Below are positions 1 through 8,806 of a stretch of 64,000 nucleotides of DNA, piece by piece (the first letter of the stretch is position 1; the number at the start of each line of letters is the position of its first letter). The stretch comes from Stenotrophomonas sp. Ste86 (GTDB lineage Bacteria; Pseudomonadota; Gammaproteobacteria; Xanthomonadales; Xanthomonadaceae): positions 1 to 64,000 of the forward strand of contig NZ_JALJRW010000012.1 in NCBI RefSeq assembly GCF_024519465.1. The letters run 5' to 3'. The notes below the pieces were generated by a model. The model ran no database searches, had not been told where the DNA came from, and saw nothing but the letters and a program-made list of their open reading frames with translations. Position numbers and translations under genes: made by a program.

Positions 1-253
1 GCGCGGTGCCGAGCATGGCTCGGCACTACCCGGCCGCGGGGAATGCACTTACCTGTCACGGTAGAGCCGAGCCATGCTCGGCTCCTTTCCAACACGTGTG
101 CATGATCCCGACCGGTGCGGTGCCGAGCATGGCTCGGCACTACCCGGCCGCGGGGAATGCACATACGTGTCCCGGTAGAGCCGAGCCATGCTCGGCTGCT
201 TTCCAACACCTGTGCATGATCCGCACCGGCGCGGTGCCGAGCATGGCTCGACC
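1..253. repeat. Tandem 114-bp unit with paired REP palindromes
   Basis: The stretch beginning GCGGTGCCGAGC recurs at 3, 117 and 231, so a unit of 114 bp is present twice and begins a third time. Each full unit carries two oppositely oriented palindromes: GTGCCGAGC/GCTCGGCAC (6-29, 120-143) and one headed by GTAGAGCC with core GAGCCATGCTC (61-83, 175-197). The third copy decays after 253. This is the BIME-like arrangement of SMAG-type REP elements. It continues past the left edge of the window. The single changes between copies suggest a recent duplication. Confidence 0.85.
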
Positions 254-410
254 ACCGATCTTGCCTGCGACCCGATCGACGCATGGACCCCTGATGCGGA
301 GGCCCTTTAAACAGGGCCCTGCTCATCCCTGCCATGCGATCCCATCGTCGGCCGAGGTCATCGCAGCGGCGGTCCATCACGATGCGATCTGGTGGTGCGC
401 GGGCCGACAA

Positions 411-439
411 ACAAAAACGGCGCCCTATGGGCGCCGTTT
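411..439 (-). terminator. Rho-independent terminator of the M28 peptidase gene
   Basis: Perfect 11-bp stem AAACGGCGCCC (415-425), loop TAT, GGGCGCCGTTT (429-439). Read on the minus strand it is followed by TTTTTGT (from 417 down to 411). It lies 29 bp past the stop codon of the minus-strand peptidase gene. The stretch from 254 to 410 shows no other feature I can support. Confidence 0.85.
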
Positions 440-467
440 CGTGTTCAACCTGATAACCGCAAGCCGC

Positions 468-2207
468 TTAGGGAGCCGGTGCTGCCGCTTCCGGCGCAGC
501 GCCCTTGCCCTTCATCATCGCGTCGCGTGCCGCCTTGAACGGGTTGCCCTCATACCAGTTCGGCCAACGATCACCACCGGCCAGCTCCTTGCCCACGCCG
601 TACAGCAACTGCAGGTCTTCCACCGTGCCGTCCAGCTTCCAGGTGGCCGGGTCGAACTCATCCTTCGGGCCGTGGTAGCGGTCGCGGCCATACGCCTCGG
701 CTGCCTTGCGGCCTGCCTCGACGCCACCGTCGCGCAGGTCTTCCCCGCCATCGGCATACAACGCCGGCACGCCGGCCTTGGCGAAGTTGAAGTGGTCCGA
801 ACGGAAGTAGAAGCCGCTCTGCACCGAGGTCTCACCATGCAGGGTACGGCCCTGGTTGGCGGCCAGCGGTTTGAGGATGTCTTCCAGCTCCGAGCTGCCG
901 AAACCGGTCACGGTCAGGTCCTTGGCACGGCCGGCCACCGACATCGCATCGATGTTGATCACCCCGGCAATCTTGTCCAACGGGAAGGTCGGGTGGCTGA
1001 CGTAGTACTTGGAACCGAGCAGGCCCGATTCTTCCAGGGTCACCGCCAGGAACACCACCGAACGCTCCGGCGGCGGCTGCTGGTGCACCATCGCATCGGC
1101 CACTTCCAGGATCCCGGCCACGCCGGTGGCGTTGTCCACCGCGCCGTTGTAGATGTTGTCGCCCTGCTCACCCTCGTGCTTGCCCAGGTGGTCCCAGTGC
1201 GCCATGTACAGCACGGCCTCGTCGGCGCGCTTGCTGCCCGGCAGGACGCCGACCACGTTGCGCGAGGTCTTCTCGGCGATGGTGCTCTTCAGGTCGAAGG
1301 ACACCTTGGCTTTCAATGAGACCGGCTTGAAGCCGCGCTTGCTGGCGTCCTTGTAGGCCTTGTCCAGATCCAGCCCGGCATCGGCGAACAGCTGGCGCGC
1401 CGCCTCGGCACTCAACCAGCCCTGCGCCGGAATGCGTGCCTCCGGATCATCCTTGGCCGGCAGGTCGTACTGCGGGCCGGCCCACGAGTTCTTGACCACG
1501 TCCCAGCCATACGACGCACCGGCAGTGTCATGCACGATCAGCGCCGCGGCGGCGCCCTTGCGGGCGGCTTCCTCGAACTTGTAGGTCCAGCGCCCGTAGT
1601 AGGTCATGCGCTTGCCGTCGAACAGCTTGGCATCGTTGACGTGGAAGCCGGGGTCGTTGACGAACATCACCACCGTCTTGCCCTTCCAGTCCTGGCCGGC
1701 GTAGTCGTTCCACTTCTGTTCCGGCGCGTCCACGCCGTAGCCGACGAACACCAGCTCGCTGCTGTCGACCTTCACCTCCGGCTGGCCACTGCGGGTGCCG
1801 ATCACCATGTCGGTGCCGAATGTCAGGTCGCGGGTCTTGCCGGCCTGGTCGAGCTTGAGCACCGTGGATTCGTCGGCCGTGGTTTCGGTCATCGCCACGT
1901 CCTGGAACCAGCTGTCACCGTTGCCCGGCTGCAGGCCGATGCGCTGCATCTGGTCGCGGATGTAGTTGACGGTCAACGCTTCGCCCTTGCTGCCCGGTGC
2001 ACGACCTTCGAAGTCGTCCGAGGCCAGGGTCTTGACCAGTTCGCCGAAGTCGGCGGCGTTGATCTCCGGGGAGAACGCATGGCCGACGGCGGCAGGCACC
2101 TGCGTGGCCGCATTGGCCGCGGAGTCGGCCGGGGCGGTGGCTTCGCCTTTGCACGCGGTCAGCGCGGCGGTGGCGGCAAGGCACAACAGAAGTTTGCGGG
2201 GCATCAT
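468..2207 (-). CDS. M28 family metallopeptidase, probable lipoprotein
   Basis: Predicted zinc aminopeptidase of family M28, 579 aa, exported. The start at 2207 is preceded by AGGA at proper spacing; an upstream in-frame start would add 18 residues before the signal sequence. Residues 1-19 form a lipoprotein signal ending LTAC (Cys19). A PA-type insert (around the VVMFVNDPGF stretch) precedes the catalytic domain. Metal-binding motifs are visible: His337-Trp-Asp339, Asp358 in AVDNATG, and Glu392-Glu393 in TLEES. The C-terminal tail is Ala/Pro-rich. It lies 50 bp after the VNG-repeat gene on the same strand and probably shares its transcript. Substrate unknown; the family covers aminopeptidases acting on peptides outside the cytoplasm. 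Confidence 0.9.
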   Translation of the reverse strand: MMPRKLLLCLAATAALTACKGEATAPADSAANAATQVPAAVGHAFSPEINAADFGELVKTLASDDFEGRAPGSKGEALTVNYIRDQMQRIGLQPGNGDSWFQDVAMTETTADESTVLKLDQAGKTRDLTFGTDMVIGTRSGQPEVKVDSSELVFVGYGVDAPEQKWNDYAGQDWKGKTVVMFVNDPGFHVNDAKLFDGKRMTYYGRWTYKFEEAARKGAAAALIVHDTAGASYGWDVVKNSWAGPQYDLPAKDDPEARIPAQGWLSAEAARQLFADAGLDLDKAYKDASKRGFKPVSLKAKVSFDLKSTIAEKTSRNVVGVLPGSKRADEAVLYMAHWDHLGKHEGEQGDNIYNGAVDNATGVAGILEVADAMVHQQPPPERSVVFLAVTLEESGLLGSKYYVSHPTFPLDKIAGVINIDAMSVAGRAKDLTVTGFGSSELEDILKPLAANQGRTLHGETSVQSGFYFRSDHFNFAKAGVPALYADGGEDLRDGGVEAGRKAAEAYGRDRYHGPKDEFDPATWKLDGTVEDLQLLYGVGKELAGGDRWPNWYEGNPFKAARDAMMKGKGAAPEAAAPAP

Positions 2208-2257
2208 CGATTCCTGGATCCAGTGGGCCGGTGCATTCAACGCACCGGGAGAGGGTA

Positions 2258-2920
2258 TCAATCCTGCGGCGCGGCGTCGGTGTCGAACGGGATGGCCTGA
2301 GCACCGCTGACCGCGCCGATGTGCGCGCTGCGATGCACATACAGGGTGACCTCGCGCTCGAACTGCAGGCTGCCGTCGACGCTGGCCTTCGGGCCGATGA
2401 TCACGCGCGGCTTGCGCCCGCTGGTGAGGGACAGGTTGAAGTTGGGCTTCTTGACCCGGATCCCGCCCTGCACCTGCGAGCCGACGCCGACGGTGATGTC
2501 ACCGTTGACGGTTTCGATGTTGCCGCGCAGGCGCGTCTCGACCAGCCCGATGCCGCCATTGACGGTTTCCATGTTGCCGTCGATCTGGCTGCCGCGATCG
2601 ATGAAGATGCTGCCGTTGACGGTTTCAACGTTGCCCGCGGCGACCACATCGCGGCCGATCCGGACGTTGCCGTTCACCGTGGAAACGCCGGTGGTCTGGG
2701 CGCGGTCGTTGACCTGGATACTGCCGTTGACGGTCTGGATCTCGCGGGTCACCACGCCTTCTTCGACGGTGATGCCGCCGTTGACCGTTTCCAGATCGCC
2801 GTAGGATTGGCCACTGCTTGCGCGGATGCTGCCGTTGACCTTGCTGATGTCGTCGCTGGCGAAGGCGGGCGCGCAGGACAGCGCCAGGGCCAACAGCAGC
2901 GAGAGCGGAATATGTTTCAT
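2258..2920 (-). CDS. Exported protein of repeated VNG strands (putative beta-solenoid)
   Basis: 220 aa with a clear signal peptide (residues 1-21, cleavage near AFA-SDD). The mature part is almost entirely built from roughly 18-20-residue repeats, each containing T/KVNGxI or TVNGxV, e.g. ETVNGGITV, QTVNGSIQV, STVNGNVRI. This periodicity predicts a stacked beta-helix, as in DUF4097/bactofilin-like proteins. The last 60 residues (TLYVHRSAHIGAV) leave the pattern. The function is not known. The gene is just upstream of the M28 peptidase gene on the same strand, and its 5' end overlaps the divergent EnvC promoter region. Confidence 0.75.
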   Translation of the reverse strand: MKHIPLSLLLALALSCAPAFASDDISKVNGSIRASSGQSYGDLETVNGGITVEEGVVTREIQTVNGSIQVNDRAQTTGVSTVNGNVRIGRDVVAAGNVETVNGSIFIDRGSQIDGNMETVNGGIGLVETRLRGNIETVNGDITVGVGSQVQGGIRVKKPNFNLSLTSGRKPRVIIGPKASVDGSLQFEREVTLYVHRSAHIGAVSGAQAIPFDTDAAPQD

Positions 2921-2972
2921 GATGACCTCGTGTCCGGGGTGCGGCTGGCAGGCCGCCTATGGGGATGTCACC

Positions 2973-4343
2973 ATGCATCGCTACAATCCGCATCTGCCTG
3001 AAGTCACTGGAAAGCCCTTGCGCCACAACGCTTCTTCCTCACGCTGGAATAACAATCCGTCGCCTGCACACCGGGGCGCGACCGCCTTGCGTGGGCTGGC
3101 GCGTGGCCTGTTGCTGGCGCTGGCGATGCTGGCGCTGGGCCCCGTGGCGGCGCAGACCTCCAAGGAAGCCGAGCGCAAGCTGCAGAAGCTGCGCAGCGAG
3201 CTGAAGGGCGTGGCGCAGGAACGGCGTGCGCTGGAGGGGCAGCGCGGCCAGGCATCGCGACAGCTGCGCGAGGCCGACGAGAAGGTTGCCCGTACCGGGC
3301 GCGTGCTGGCCCAGACCGAAACCGCGCTGCAGCGCGAAACCCGCGCCATGGAGGAACTGCAGCGCAAGCGCAGCGACCTGCAGGCGGGGATGCAGAAGCA
3401 GCGCGAGGAACTGGCCTCGCTGCTGCGCTCGGCCTACCGCATCGGCAACAACGCCCCGTTGAAGCTGCTGCTGTCGCAGGACCGCGTGGCCGACGCCAAC
3501 CGCAGCCTGGCCTACCACCGTTACCTGCAGCGCGAGCGCGCCCGCCGCATCCAGCTGATCACCCATGACCTGGCCGAGCTGCAGGCCGTCGAGGCGCAGA
3601 TCGTCGAGCGTCGCCAGGCGCTGGAAGGCGCCCGCCAGCAGCAGAAGCAGCAGGTGGTGACCCTGGCCGATGACCGGCGCACGCGCGCGGCCACGGTGGC
3701 CAGCCTGGACGAACGTTACAAGGACCGCAGCGAACGCGAGAAGGCGCTGGGCCAGGACGCCAAGGCGCTGGAATCGCTGCTGGCCAACCTGCGCGCCGCC
3801 GCCGCGCGTGCCGAAGCCGAGCGCCGCGCCGCCGCACGCCGCGCGGCCGCAGAGAAGGCCGCCGCCGACAAGGCCGAGAAAGCCGCGGCTGCCAACGGCA
3901 CCCGTCCGCCGCCGCGCCCGGGCAAGACCCCGCCGGCCGTGGCCTCGGCCCCGCCGCCCAAGGTGGGCGGGCTGGGCTGGCCACTGTCGGGCAACCTGCT
4001 GGCCCGCTACGGCGGCAAGCTGCCCGATGGGCGCACCAGCAGCGGCGTGCTGATCGGCGCCGCTGCCGGCAGCACGATCACGGCCGTGGCCGATGGCACG
4101 GTGGTGTTCTCCGACTGGATGACCGGCTACGGCATGATCCTGATCGTCGACCATGGCAACGGCTACATGAGCCTGTACGCGCACAACGACACCCTGCTGC
4201 GCGACGCCGGCGCCACGGTGAAGAAGGGCGACCCGGTGGCCAAGGTCGGCAACTCCGGTGGACAGGGCGTGACCGCGCTGTATTTCGAGCTGCGCCGCAA
4301 CGGGCAGCCGGTCGATCCGGGCAGCTGGCTGCAGCGTCGCTGA
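2973..4343 (+). CDS. envC: Murein hydrolase activator, EnvC family (degenerate M23 domain)
   Basis: 456 aa from ATG 2973 (GGGGA 7 bases upstream). TTG codons at 3018 and 3087 are alternative starts nearer the signal peptide, and a TACAAT box at 2985 could even favour them. Order: signal/membrane segment (LLLALAMLALGPVAA), long coiled coil rich in Glu, Arg and Gln (about 190 residues), Ala/Pro linker, C-terminal LytM/M23 fold. The M23 zinc ligands are replaced (SSGVLIG where HxGxD is expected, ALYFELR where HLHFEIR is usual), as in E. coli EnvC, which activates amidases without cutting itself. Expected role: activating N-acetylmuramyl-L-alanine amidases at the division septum. The ctpA gene follows, the usual neighbour of envC. 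Confidence 0.88.
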   Translation: MHRYNPHLPEVTGKPLRHNASSSRWNNNPSPAHRGATALRGLARGLLLALAMLALGPVAAQTSKEAERKLQKLRSELKGVAQERRALEGQRGQASRQLREADEKVARTGRVLAQTETALQRETRAMEELQRKRSDLQAGMQKQREELASLLRSAYRIGNNAPLKLLLSQDRVADANRSLAYHRYLQRERARRIQLITHDLAELQAVEAQIVERRQALEGARQQQKQQVVTLADDRRTRAATVASLDERYKDRSEREKALGQDAKALESLLANLRAAAARAEAERRAAARRAAAEKAAADKAEKAAAANGTRPPPRPGKTPPAVASAPPPKVGGLGWPLSGNLLARYGGKLPDGRTSSGVLIGAAAGSTITAVADGTVVFSDWMTGYGMILIVDHGNGYMSLYAHNDTLLRDAGATVKKGDPVAKVGNSGGQGVTALYFELRRNGQPVDPGSWLQRR

Positions 4344-4467
4344 CACCCAGCCCAACGGCGCGCTGTCCATGCGCGCCGGGTTCAACGGGAATTTATCGTC
4401 GCTTCGCGCATAATCGGGCGACGCACCCAGTGCGTGTTTTCCGTCCCCCGCCGACCTGGAGTGCTTC

Positions 4468-5928
4468 ATGCGCGTAGCCCGTTCCGCCACCTTGCTGCTG
4501 GCCCTGTTGCCCGCTGTGTCCTGGGCGCAGCAGACCAGCGAGGCTGCCAGCAGCGCCAGCGATGCCGCCAGCAGCGAAGAGGCGGTGACATCGAAAGTGC
4601 CGCTGGAGGAAATCCGGCGCTACGTGGCGGTCTACAACGCGGTCCGCGCCGCCTACGTGGACCCGGTGGATGACAAGAAGCTGATGCAATCGGCCATCCG
4701 TGGCCTGTTGCTCGACCTGGATCCGCACAGCACCTATTTCGACAAGGAAGACGCCGAGGCCTTCGACGAACAGGCCACCGGCGCCTACGACGGTATCGGC
4801 GTGGAGCTGCAGCAGCAGCCGGACAACAGCAGCCTCAAAGTGATCTCGCCGATCGACGACACCCCGGCTACCCGCGCCGGGATCCGCGCCGGCGACCTGA
4901 TCATCGCGATCGACGGCAAGCCGATCAGTGCCATCCAGGCCACCGAGCCGCTGCGTGGCAAGGCCGGCAGCAAGGTGGTGCTGACCCTGGTGCGCGAAGG
5001 CAGGGCCAAGCCGTTCGACGTTACCGTCACCCGCCAGACCATCCGTGTGACCAGCGTGCGCAGCCGCATGCTGGAGCCGGGTTATGGGTACATCCGCCTG
5101 AGCACCTTCCAGGCCGACACTGGCGCCGATTTCCAGAAGCATGTCGGCCAGCTGCAGCAGCAGGCCGGCGGCAAGCTCAAGGGCGTGGTGCTTGACCTGC
5201 GCAGCAACCCCGGCGGCCTGCTCACCGCGGCGGTGCAGGTGGCCGATGACCTGCTCGACAAGGGCAACATCGTCAGCACCCGGGGCCGCATCTCGATCAG
5301 CGATGCACGCTTCGATGCCACCCCGGGCGATCTGCTCAAGGGCGCACCGGTGGTGGTGCTGGCCGATGCCGGTTCGGCCAGCGCCTCCGAAGTGCTGGCC
5401 GGCGCGCTGCGCGACAACGGCCGTGCGCGCGTGGTCGGCAGCCGTACCTTCGGCAAGGGCTCGGTGCAGACCGTGCTGCCGCTGGACAACGGCGACTCGG
5501 TGAAGTTGACCACCGCGCGTTACTTCACCCCGAGCGGCAAGTCCATCCAGGCCACCGGCATCGTGCCCGACGTGCTGCTGCAGCCGGAGAGGCAGCCGGG
5601 TGACGATGCCCTGCCGGCCAGCCTGGCCGACTACAGCGAAGCCACCCTGCCGGGCCACCTGCGCGGTGACGAGGAAGGCGGCGACGGCTACAAGGCCGGC
5701 GACGTGCTGCCCGGCGACGGCCCGATCAACGACGCGCTGGCCGAGTTGAAACAGCCGGGTTCGGTGCTGGCAAAGCAGAAGGCAGAGGCCGCCAAGGCAG
5801 CCGCGCAGAAGAAGCCGGAAGACAAGAAGCCGGAAGCGAAGCCGGAAGCAAAGCCGGAAGCAAAGCCGGAAGCAAAGCCGGAAGCAAAGCCGGAAGCAAA
5901 GCCGCTGGATACGCCGGCCAAACCCTGA
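4468..5928 (+). CDS. ctpA: C-terminal processing peptidase (S41, CtpA/Prc type)
   Basis: 486 aa periplasmic serine protease. Signal peptide 1-20 (MRVARSATLLLALLPAVSWA). PDZ domain at about residues 105-185 (GIGVELQ...TPATRAGIRAGDLI). Protease core at about 190-390 with the S-A-S-A-S-E cluster (Ser303-305-307) and Lys330 in RTFGKGSVQ. By spacing to E. coli Prc, Ser305/Lys330 is the likely catalytic dyad. The C-terminus is a run of about six E-A-K-P repeats made by a 12-bp DNA repeat (5834-5905). A CTGGAG site precedes the start. It lies downstream of envC on the same strand with 124 bp between. Known family role: processing exported proteins and controlling murein hydrolases. Confidence 0.93.
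   Translation: MRVARSATLLLALLPAVSWAQQTSEAASSASDAASSEEAVTSKVPLEEIRRYVAVYNAVRAAYVDPVDDKKLMQSAIRGLLLDLDPHSTYFDKEDAEAFDEQATGAYDGIGVELQQQPDNSSLKVISPIDDTPATRAGIRAGDLIIAIDGKPISAIQATEPLRGKAGSKVVLTLVREGRAKPFDVTVTRQTIRVTSVRSRMLEPGYGYIRLSTFQADTGADFQKHVGQLQQQAGGKLKGVVLDLRSNPGGLLTAAVQVADDLLDKGNIVSTRGRISISDARFDATPGDLLKGAPVVVLADAGSASASEVLAGALRDNGRARVVGSRTFGKGSVQTVLPLDNGDSVKLTTARYFTPSGKSIQATGIVPDVLLQPERQPGDDALPASLADYSEATLPGHLRGDEEGGDGYKAGDVLPGDGPINDALAELKQPGSVLAKQKAEAAKAAAQKKPEDKKPEAKPEAKPEAKPEAKPEAKPEAKPLDTPAKP
5834..5905 (+). repeat. 12-bp coding tandem repeat in ctpA (E-A-K-P units)
   Basis: The unit GAAGCAAAGCCG is repeated about six times with near-identical codons, encoding Glu-Ala-Lys-Pro each time. 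Near-perfect copies suggest slippage-driven length change between strains. Confidence 0.85.
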
Positions 5929-5931
5929 CCG

Positions 5932-6137
5932 GTAGTGCCGGCCGCTGGCCGGCTCTGCATGCACCCAACCGCATGAGGCGCCGGCCACCGGCCGGCTTAC
6001 CGGGTAATTCTATCGATCCGTGGAGCCGGCCAGCGGCCGGCACTACCGGGTGGCTTCAACGATGCTTGGAGCCGGCCAGCGGCCGGCATACCGGGTGACT
6101 CCACCGATCCGTGGAGCCGGCCAGCGGCCGGCACTAC
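5932..6137. repeat. Array of five SMAG-type REP palindromes
   Basis: Palindromes with core GCCGGCC-N2-3-GGCCGGC at 5932-5958 (headed GTAG), 5979-6000, 6022-6046, 6068-6091 and 6113-6137. The last three are a direct array of period about 45 bp, each opening with GGAGCC and closing with CTAC or ATAC. They fill the gap between ctpA and the convergent rhomboid gene, and may end transcription from both sides. Confidence 0.85.
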
Positions 6138-6191
6138 CCGGTGCGTCCGACCGGACGCGTGGCCGGCCAACGCGTCATGCGTCGGCGCGGC

Positions 6192-6884
6192 CTAGAACCC
6201 GTGGCGCTTGCGCAGCCGACGCGCGATCGCCGCGCGCACATAAACCCCGTAGGCCAGGCCGAACACGAAGCCTGCGATGTGCGCCCACCAGGCCACCATG
6301 CCGAAGCTCGGGCCGATATAGGCGAACACCACCTGCAGCGCCGCCCACACCCCGATCAGCAGGTAGGCCGGCGCCCGCACGAACTCCAGGAACAGGCCCA
6401 GCGGGATCACCACGCCCAGCCGCGCGCCTGGGAACAGGGCCAGGTAGGCACCGATCAGCGCCGACACCGCGCCGCTGGCGCCGATGATGATCTGGTCCGG
6501 GCTGCCCATGGTGTAGATCGCGGTCAGGTTGGAAATCGCCCCGCCCACCAGGAACAGTAGGATCAGCCGCCACGGCCCCAGCACGCGCTCGGCCGGCAGC
6601 CCGAAGATCAGCAGGAACACCAGGTTGCCCAGCAGGTGCGACCAGTCCGCATGCAGGAACAGGGCGGTGAACAGGCGCAGCACGCTGCCGTCCTGCAGGG
6701 TGGCCCACCAGTCCAGCGGGTGGGTCAGGCCGGTCGACAGGGCGCCCCAGTCCAGCCACAGGCTGCGGCGGGCATCGTCCGGACGCGAGATCGACCACAG
6801 GAACGCCACCCACAGGGCGGCGAACAGCAGCGGGGTAGCCCAGCGGAAGGCGGACTTCTTGCGGGAGGGGATCGACACGAACAT
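6192..6884 (-). CDS. Rhomboid family intramembrane serine protease
   Basis: 230 aa, six predicted membrane helices. Rhomboid signatures in order: H-A-D-W-S-H-L-L-G-N (loop-helix 2), the nucleophile Ser137 in GASGAVSAL, and the partner His202 in WWAHIAGFVFG. All catalytic features are present, so it should be active against membrane protein segments. The start is ATG 6884. It converges on ctpA across the REP array. The natural substrate cannot be told from sequence. Confidence 0.92.
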   Translation of the reverse strand: MFVSIPSRKKSAFRWATPLLFAALWVAFLWSISRPDDARRSLWLDWGALSTGLTHPLDWWATLQDGSVLRLFTALFLHADWSHLLGNLVFLLIFGLPAERVLGPWRLILLFLVGGAISNLTAIYTMGSPDQIIIGASGAVSALIGAYLALFPGARLGVVIPLGLFLEFVRAPAYLLIGVWAALQVVFAYIGPSFGMVAWWAHIAGFVFGLAYGVYVRAAIARRLRKRHGF

Positions 6885-6967
6885 GGGTGCGCTAGCCTAG
6901 CGCGGCGACGCCCGTGATGGGGCATTGACGGCTTCAGCCTGAATAGCCACAAGGGGGCAGTCCGTTA

Positions 6968-6995
6968 TTGTTTCATTAACCGGTCTGGGTATACT
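6968..6995 (+). promoter_or_regulatory. Candidate sigma-70 promoter of the FadL-type gene
   Basis: TTGTTT (6968-6973), 16 bp, TATACT (6990-6995). The predicted start is near 7002, giving a leader of about 108 nt before the ATG at 7110, which has GGAGAGAA as ribosome site. Confidence 0.5.
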
Positions 6996-7109
6996 CCAAT
7001 ACGGCGTCGTATGTCGGGAGGGGAATCCGGCGCGTTGTCTCCACCGAAAGGCAGGGACGACGCAGGCGCACGTTGCCAAACATCACCGCAATTCCGGAGA
7101 GAACCAAAC

Positions 7110-8453
7110 ATGCATACCGCTTCCACGCTTGCCCGCGTCACCGCCCTGGCCGTCGGCATCGCCGGTGTCCTGGCCGTCGGCCACGTCAACGCTGCCGCCT
7201 TCCAGCTGAAGGAAAACAGCGCCAAGGGCCTCGGCCGCGCCTTTGCCGGTTCCGGCAGCGCCGAGGGCGACGCCTCGATCATCGCCGTCAACCCGGCTGG
7301 CATGCGCCAGCTCGAAGGCACCCAGATCCAGGGTGACCTGAGCGCCATCAGCTTCTCGGCCAAGTTCAGCGGCACTGGCCGCAAGCCGACCGGCCAGCCG
7401 CAGACCGGCGGTGACGGCGGCGACGCAGGCATGATCGCTCCGGTCCCGGCTGCGTACTTCCACATGCCGATCGGCGAACAGGCCCACTTCGGCGTGTCGC
7501 TGACCGCTCCGTTCGGCTTCAAGACCCAGTACGACAACGCGTGGGTCGGCCGTTACAGCGGCCTGAAGACCGACCTGAAGGCGATCGACCTGGGCTTTGC
7601 CGCCTCCTACGACGTCAACCCGTACGTGTCCTTCGGCGCGTCGGTGTTCGTTGAACACCTGACCATCGAACTGAGCAACAACATCGACTTCGGCACCGCG
7701 CTGGCGCAGTCGCGCGTGCCGGGCTTCGCCCCGGGCAGCGCCGATGGCAAGCTGACCGTGGAAGGCGACAACAACGCCGTGGGCTGGACCGTCGGTGGCT
7801 TGTTCAGCCCCGATGAGAACACCCACATCGGTATCAGCTACCGCTCCAAGGTCGAGCACAAGATCACCGGTGGCGACGCTACCTTCGACGTGCCGGCCAA
7901 CGCCGCTGCCGTGCTGGCCGTGGCACAGCCGGGTCGCTTCACCAGCACCTCGGGCAAGGCCACCCTGACCCTGCCGGCGTCGGCCACCCTGAGCGTGACC
8001 CACAACGTCAATGACCGCTGGACCGTGATGGGTGATGTCACCCGCACTGCCTGGTCGACCGCGTTCGATCAGGTCACCATCGACTACGCCTCGGCGCAGC
8101 CGGACTCGGTGCTGGAATTCGGCTACCGCGATACGACCTTCGTCTCGCTGGGTACCGACTTCAAGCTGAGCGATACCGTCACCCTGCGCGGCGGTGTCGC
8201 GCTGGACCAGACCCCGACCACCAACGCCCACCGCGACGTGCGCGTGCCCGACACCAGCCGCAAGTGGCTGTCGCTGGGCGTGGGCTGGACCCCGTCGGCG
8301 AACATCGAATACAACTTCGGTTACACCCATCTGTTCACCAAGGATCCGGACGTGAACATCGCCGGCACCACCAACAACCAGGGCAACTCGCTCACCGGCA
8401 AGTACAAGGTGCGCGGCGACGTGCTGGCCGCGTCGTTCAACTACAAGTTCTGA
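7110..8453 (+). CDS. Outer-membrane transport porin, FadL/TodX (OmpP1) family
   Basis: 447 aa from ATG 7110 (ribosome site GGAGAGAA); longer in-frame starts lack a signal. Signal peptide to about residue 27 (GHVNA-AAFQ). The mature start AAFQLKENSAKGLGRAFAG and the NPAGM motif are the FadL hatch signature, and the C-terminus ends in Phe (SFNYKF) as expected for a BAM-inserted barrel. The expected role is passage of long-chain fatty acids or other hydrophobic compounds across the outer membrane. Monocistronic: own promoter and terminator. Confidence 0.9.
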   Translation: MHTASTLARVTALAVGIAGVLAVGHVNAAAFQLKENSAKGLGRAFAGSGSAEGDASIIAVNPAGMRQLEGTQIQGDLSAISFSAKFSGTGRKPTGQPQTGGDGGDAGMIAPVPAAYFHMPIGEQAHFGVSLTAPFGFKTQYDNAWVGRYSGLKTDLKAIDLGFAASYDVNPYVSFGASVFVEHLTIELSNNIDFGTALAQSRVPGFAPGSADGKLTVEGDNNAVGWTVGGLFSPDENTHIGISYRSKVEHKITGGDATFDVPANAAAVLAVAQPGRFTSTSGKATLTLPASATLSVTHNVNDRWTVMGDVTRTAWSTAFDQVTIDYASAQPDSVLEFGYRDTTFVSLGTDFKLSDTVTLRGGVALDQTPTTNAHRDVRVPDTSRKWLSLGVGWTPSANIEYNFGYTHLFTKDPDVNIAGTTNNQGNSLTGKYKVRGDVLAASFNYKF

Positions 8454-8484
8454 TCGACGTAGCCGCACCGGTTGTTTGAATGGC

Positions 8485-8515
8485 AGAAGGCCCCGCGAAA
8501 GCGGGGCCTTCTGTT
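8485..8515 (+). terminator. Rho-independent terminator after the FadL-type gene
   Basis: Perfect 12-bp stem AGAAGGCCCCGC (8485-8496), GAAA tetraloop, GCGGGGCCTTCT (8501-8512), then a short T-rich tail. The rest of the 353-bp gap to 8807 shows no gene; TACAAT at 8750-8755 may be the -10 box of the next gene. Confidence 0.8.
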
Positions 8516-8806
8516 TGTGCGTGCCGCGGTCGATGGCTGCCCAGCCGATGTGCCCCTGATCGCCGAGCCGCTTCGCGCCGCCCCTGCCGCAGCTGCGCGA
8601 TGAACGTCCGATCGCCATGTGCCCGGGCATCGACACCAGTAGCAAGGCCGGGAGCAAAGCAGTGCGTATGGCCGGATTCTGCCACGAGGTTGGCCCATGG
8701 CAGCGGTGGCACTGCGCGTTTCAGGCGCCGTCCACGCAGACGCAGCGCGTACAATTCCGCACCGCCCCCGCACGGTGGGTCATGCTGTTTTGACAAGGAT
8801 CTGTAC

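Noticed and set aside
1-253. Possible CRISPR array
   Set aside because: The repeats are REP palindromes in 114-bp units, and the sequence between them is also repeated, so there are no unique spacers and no cas genes.
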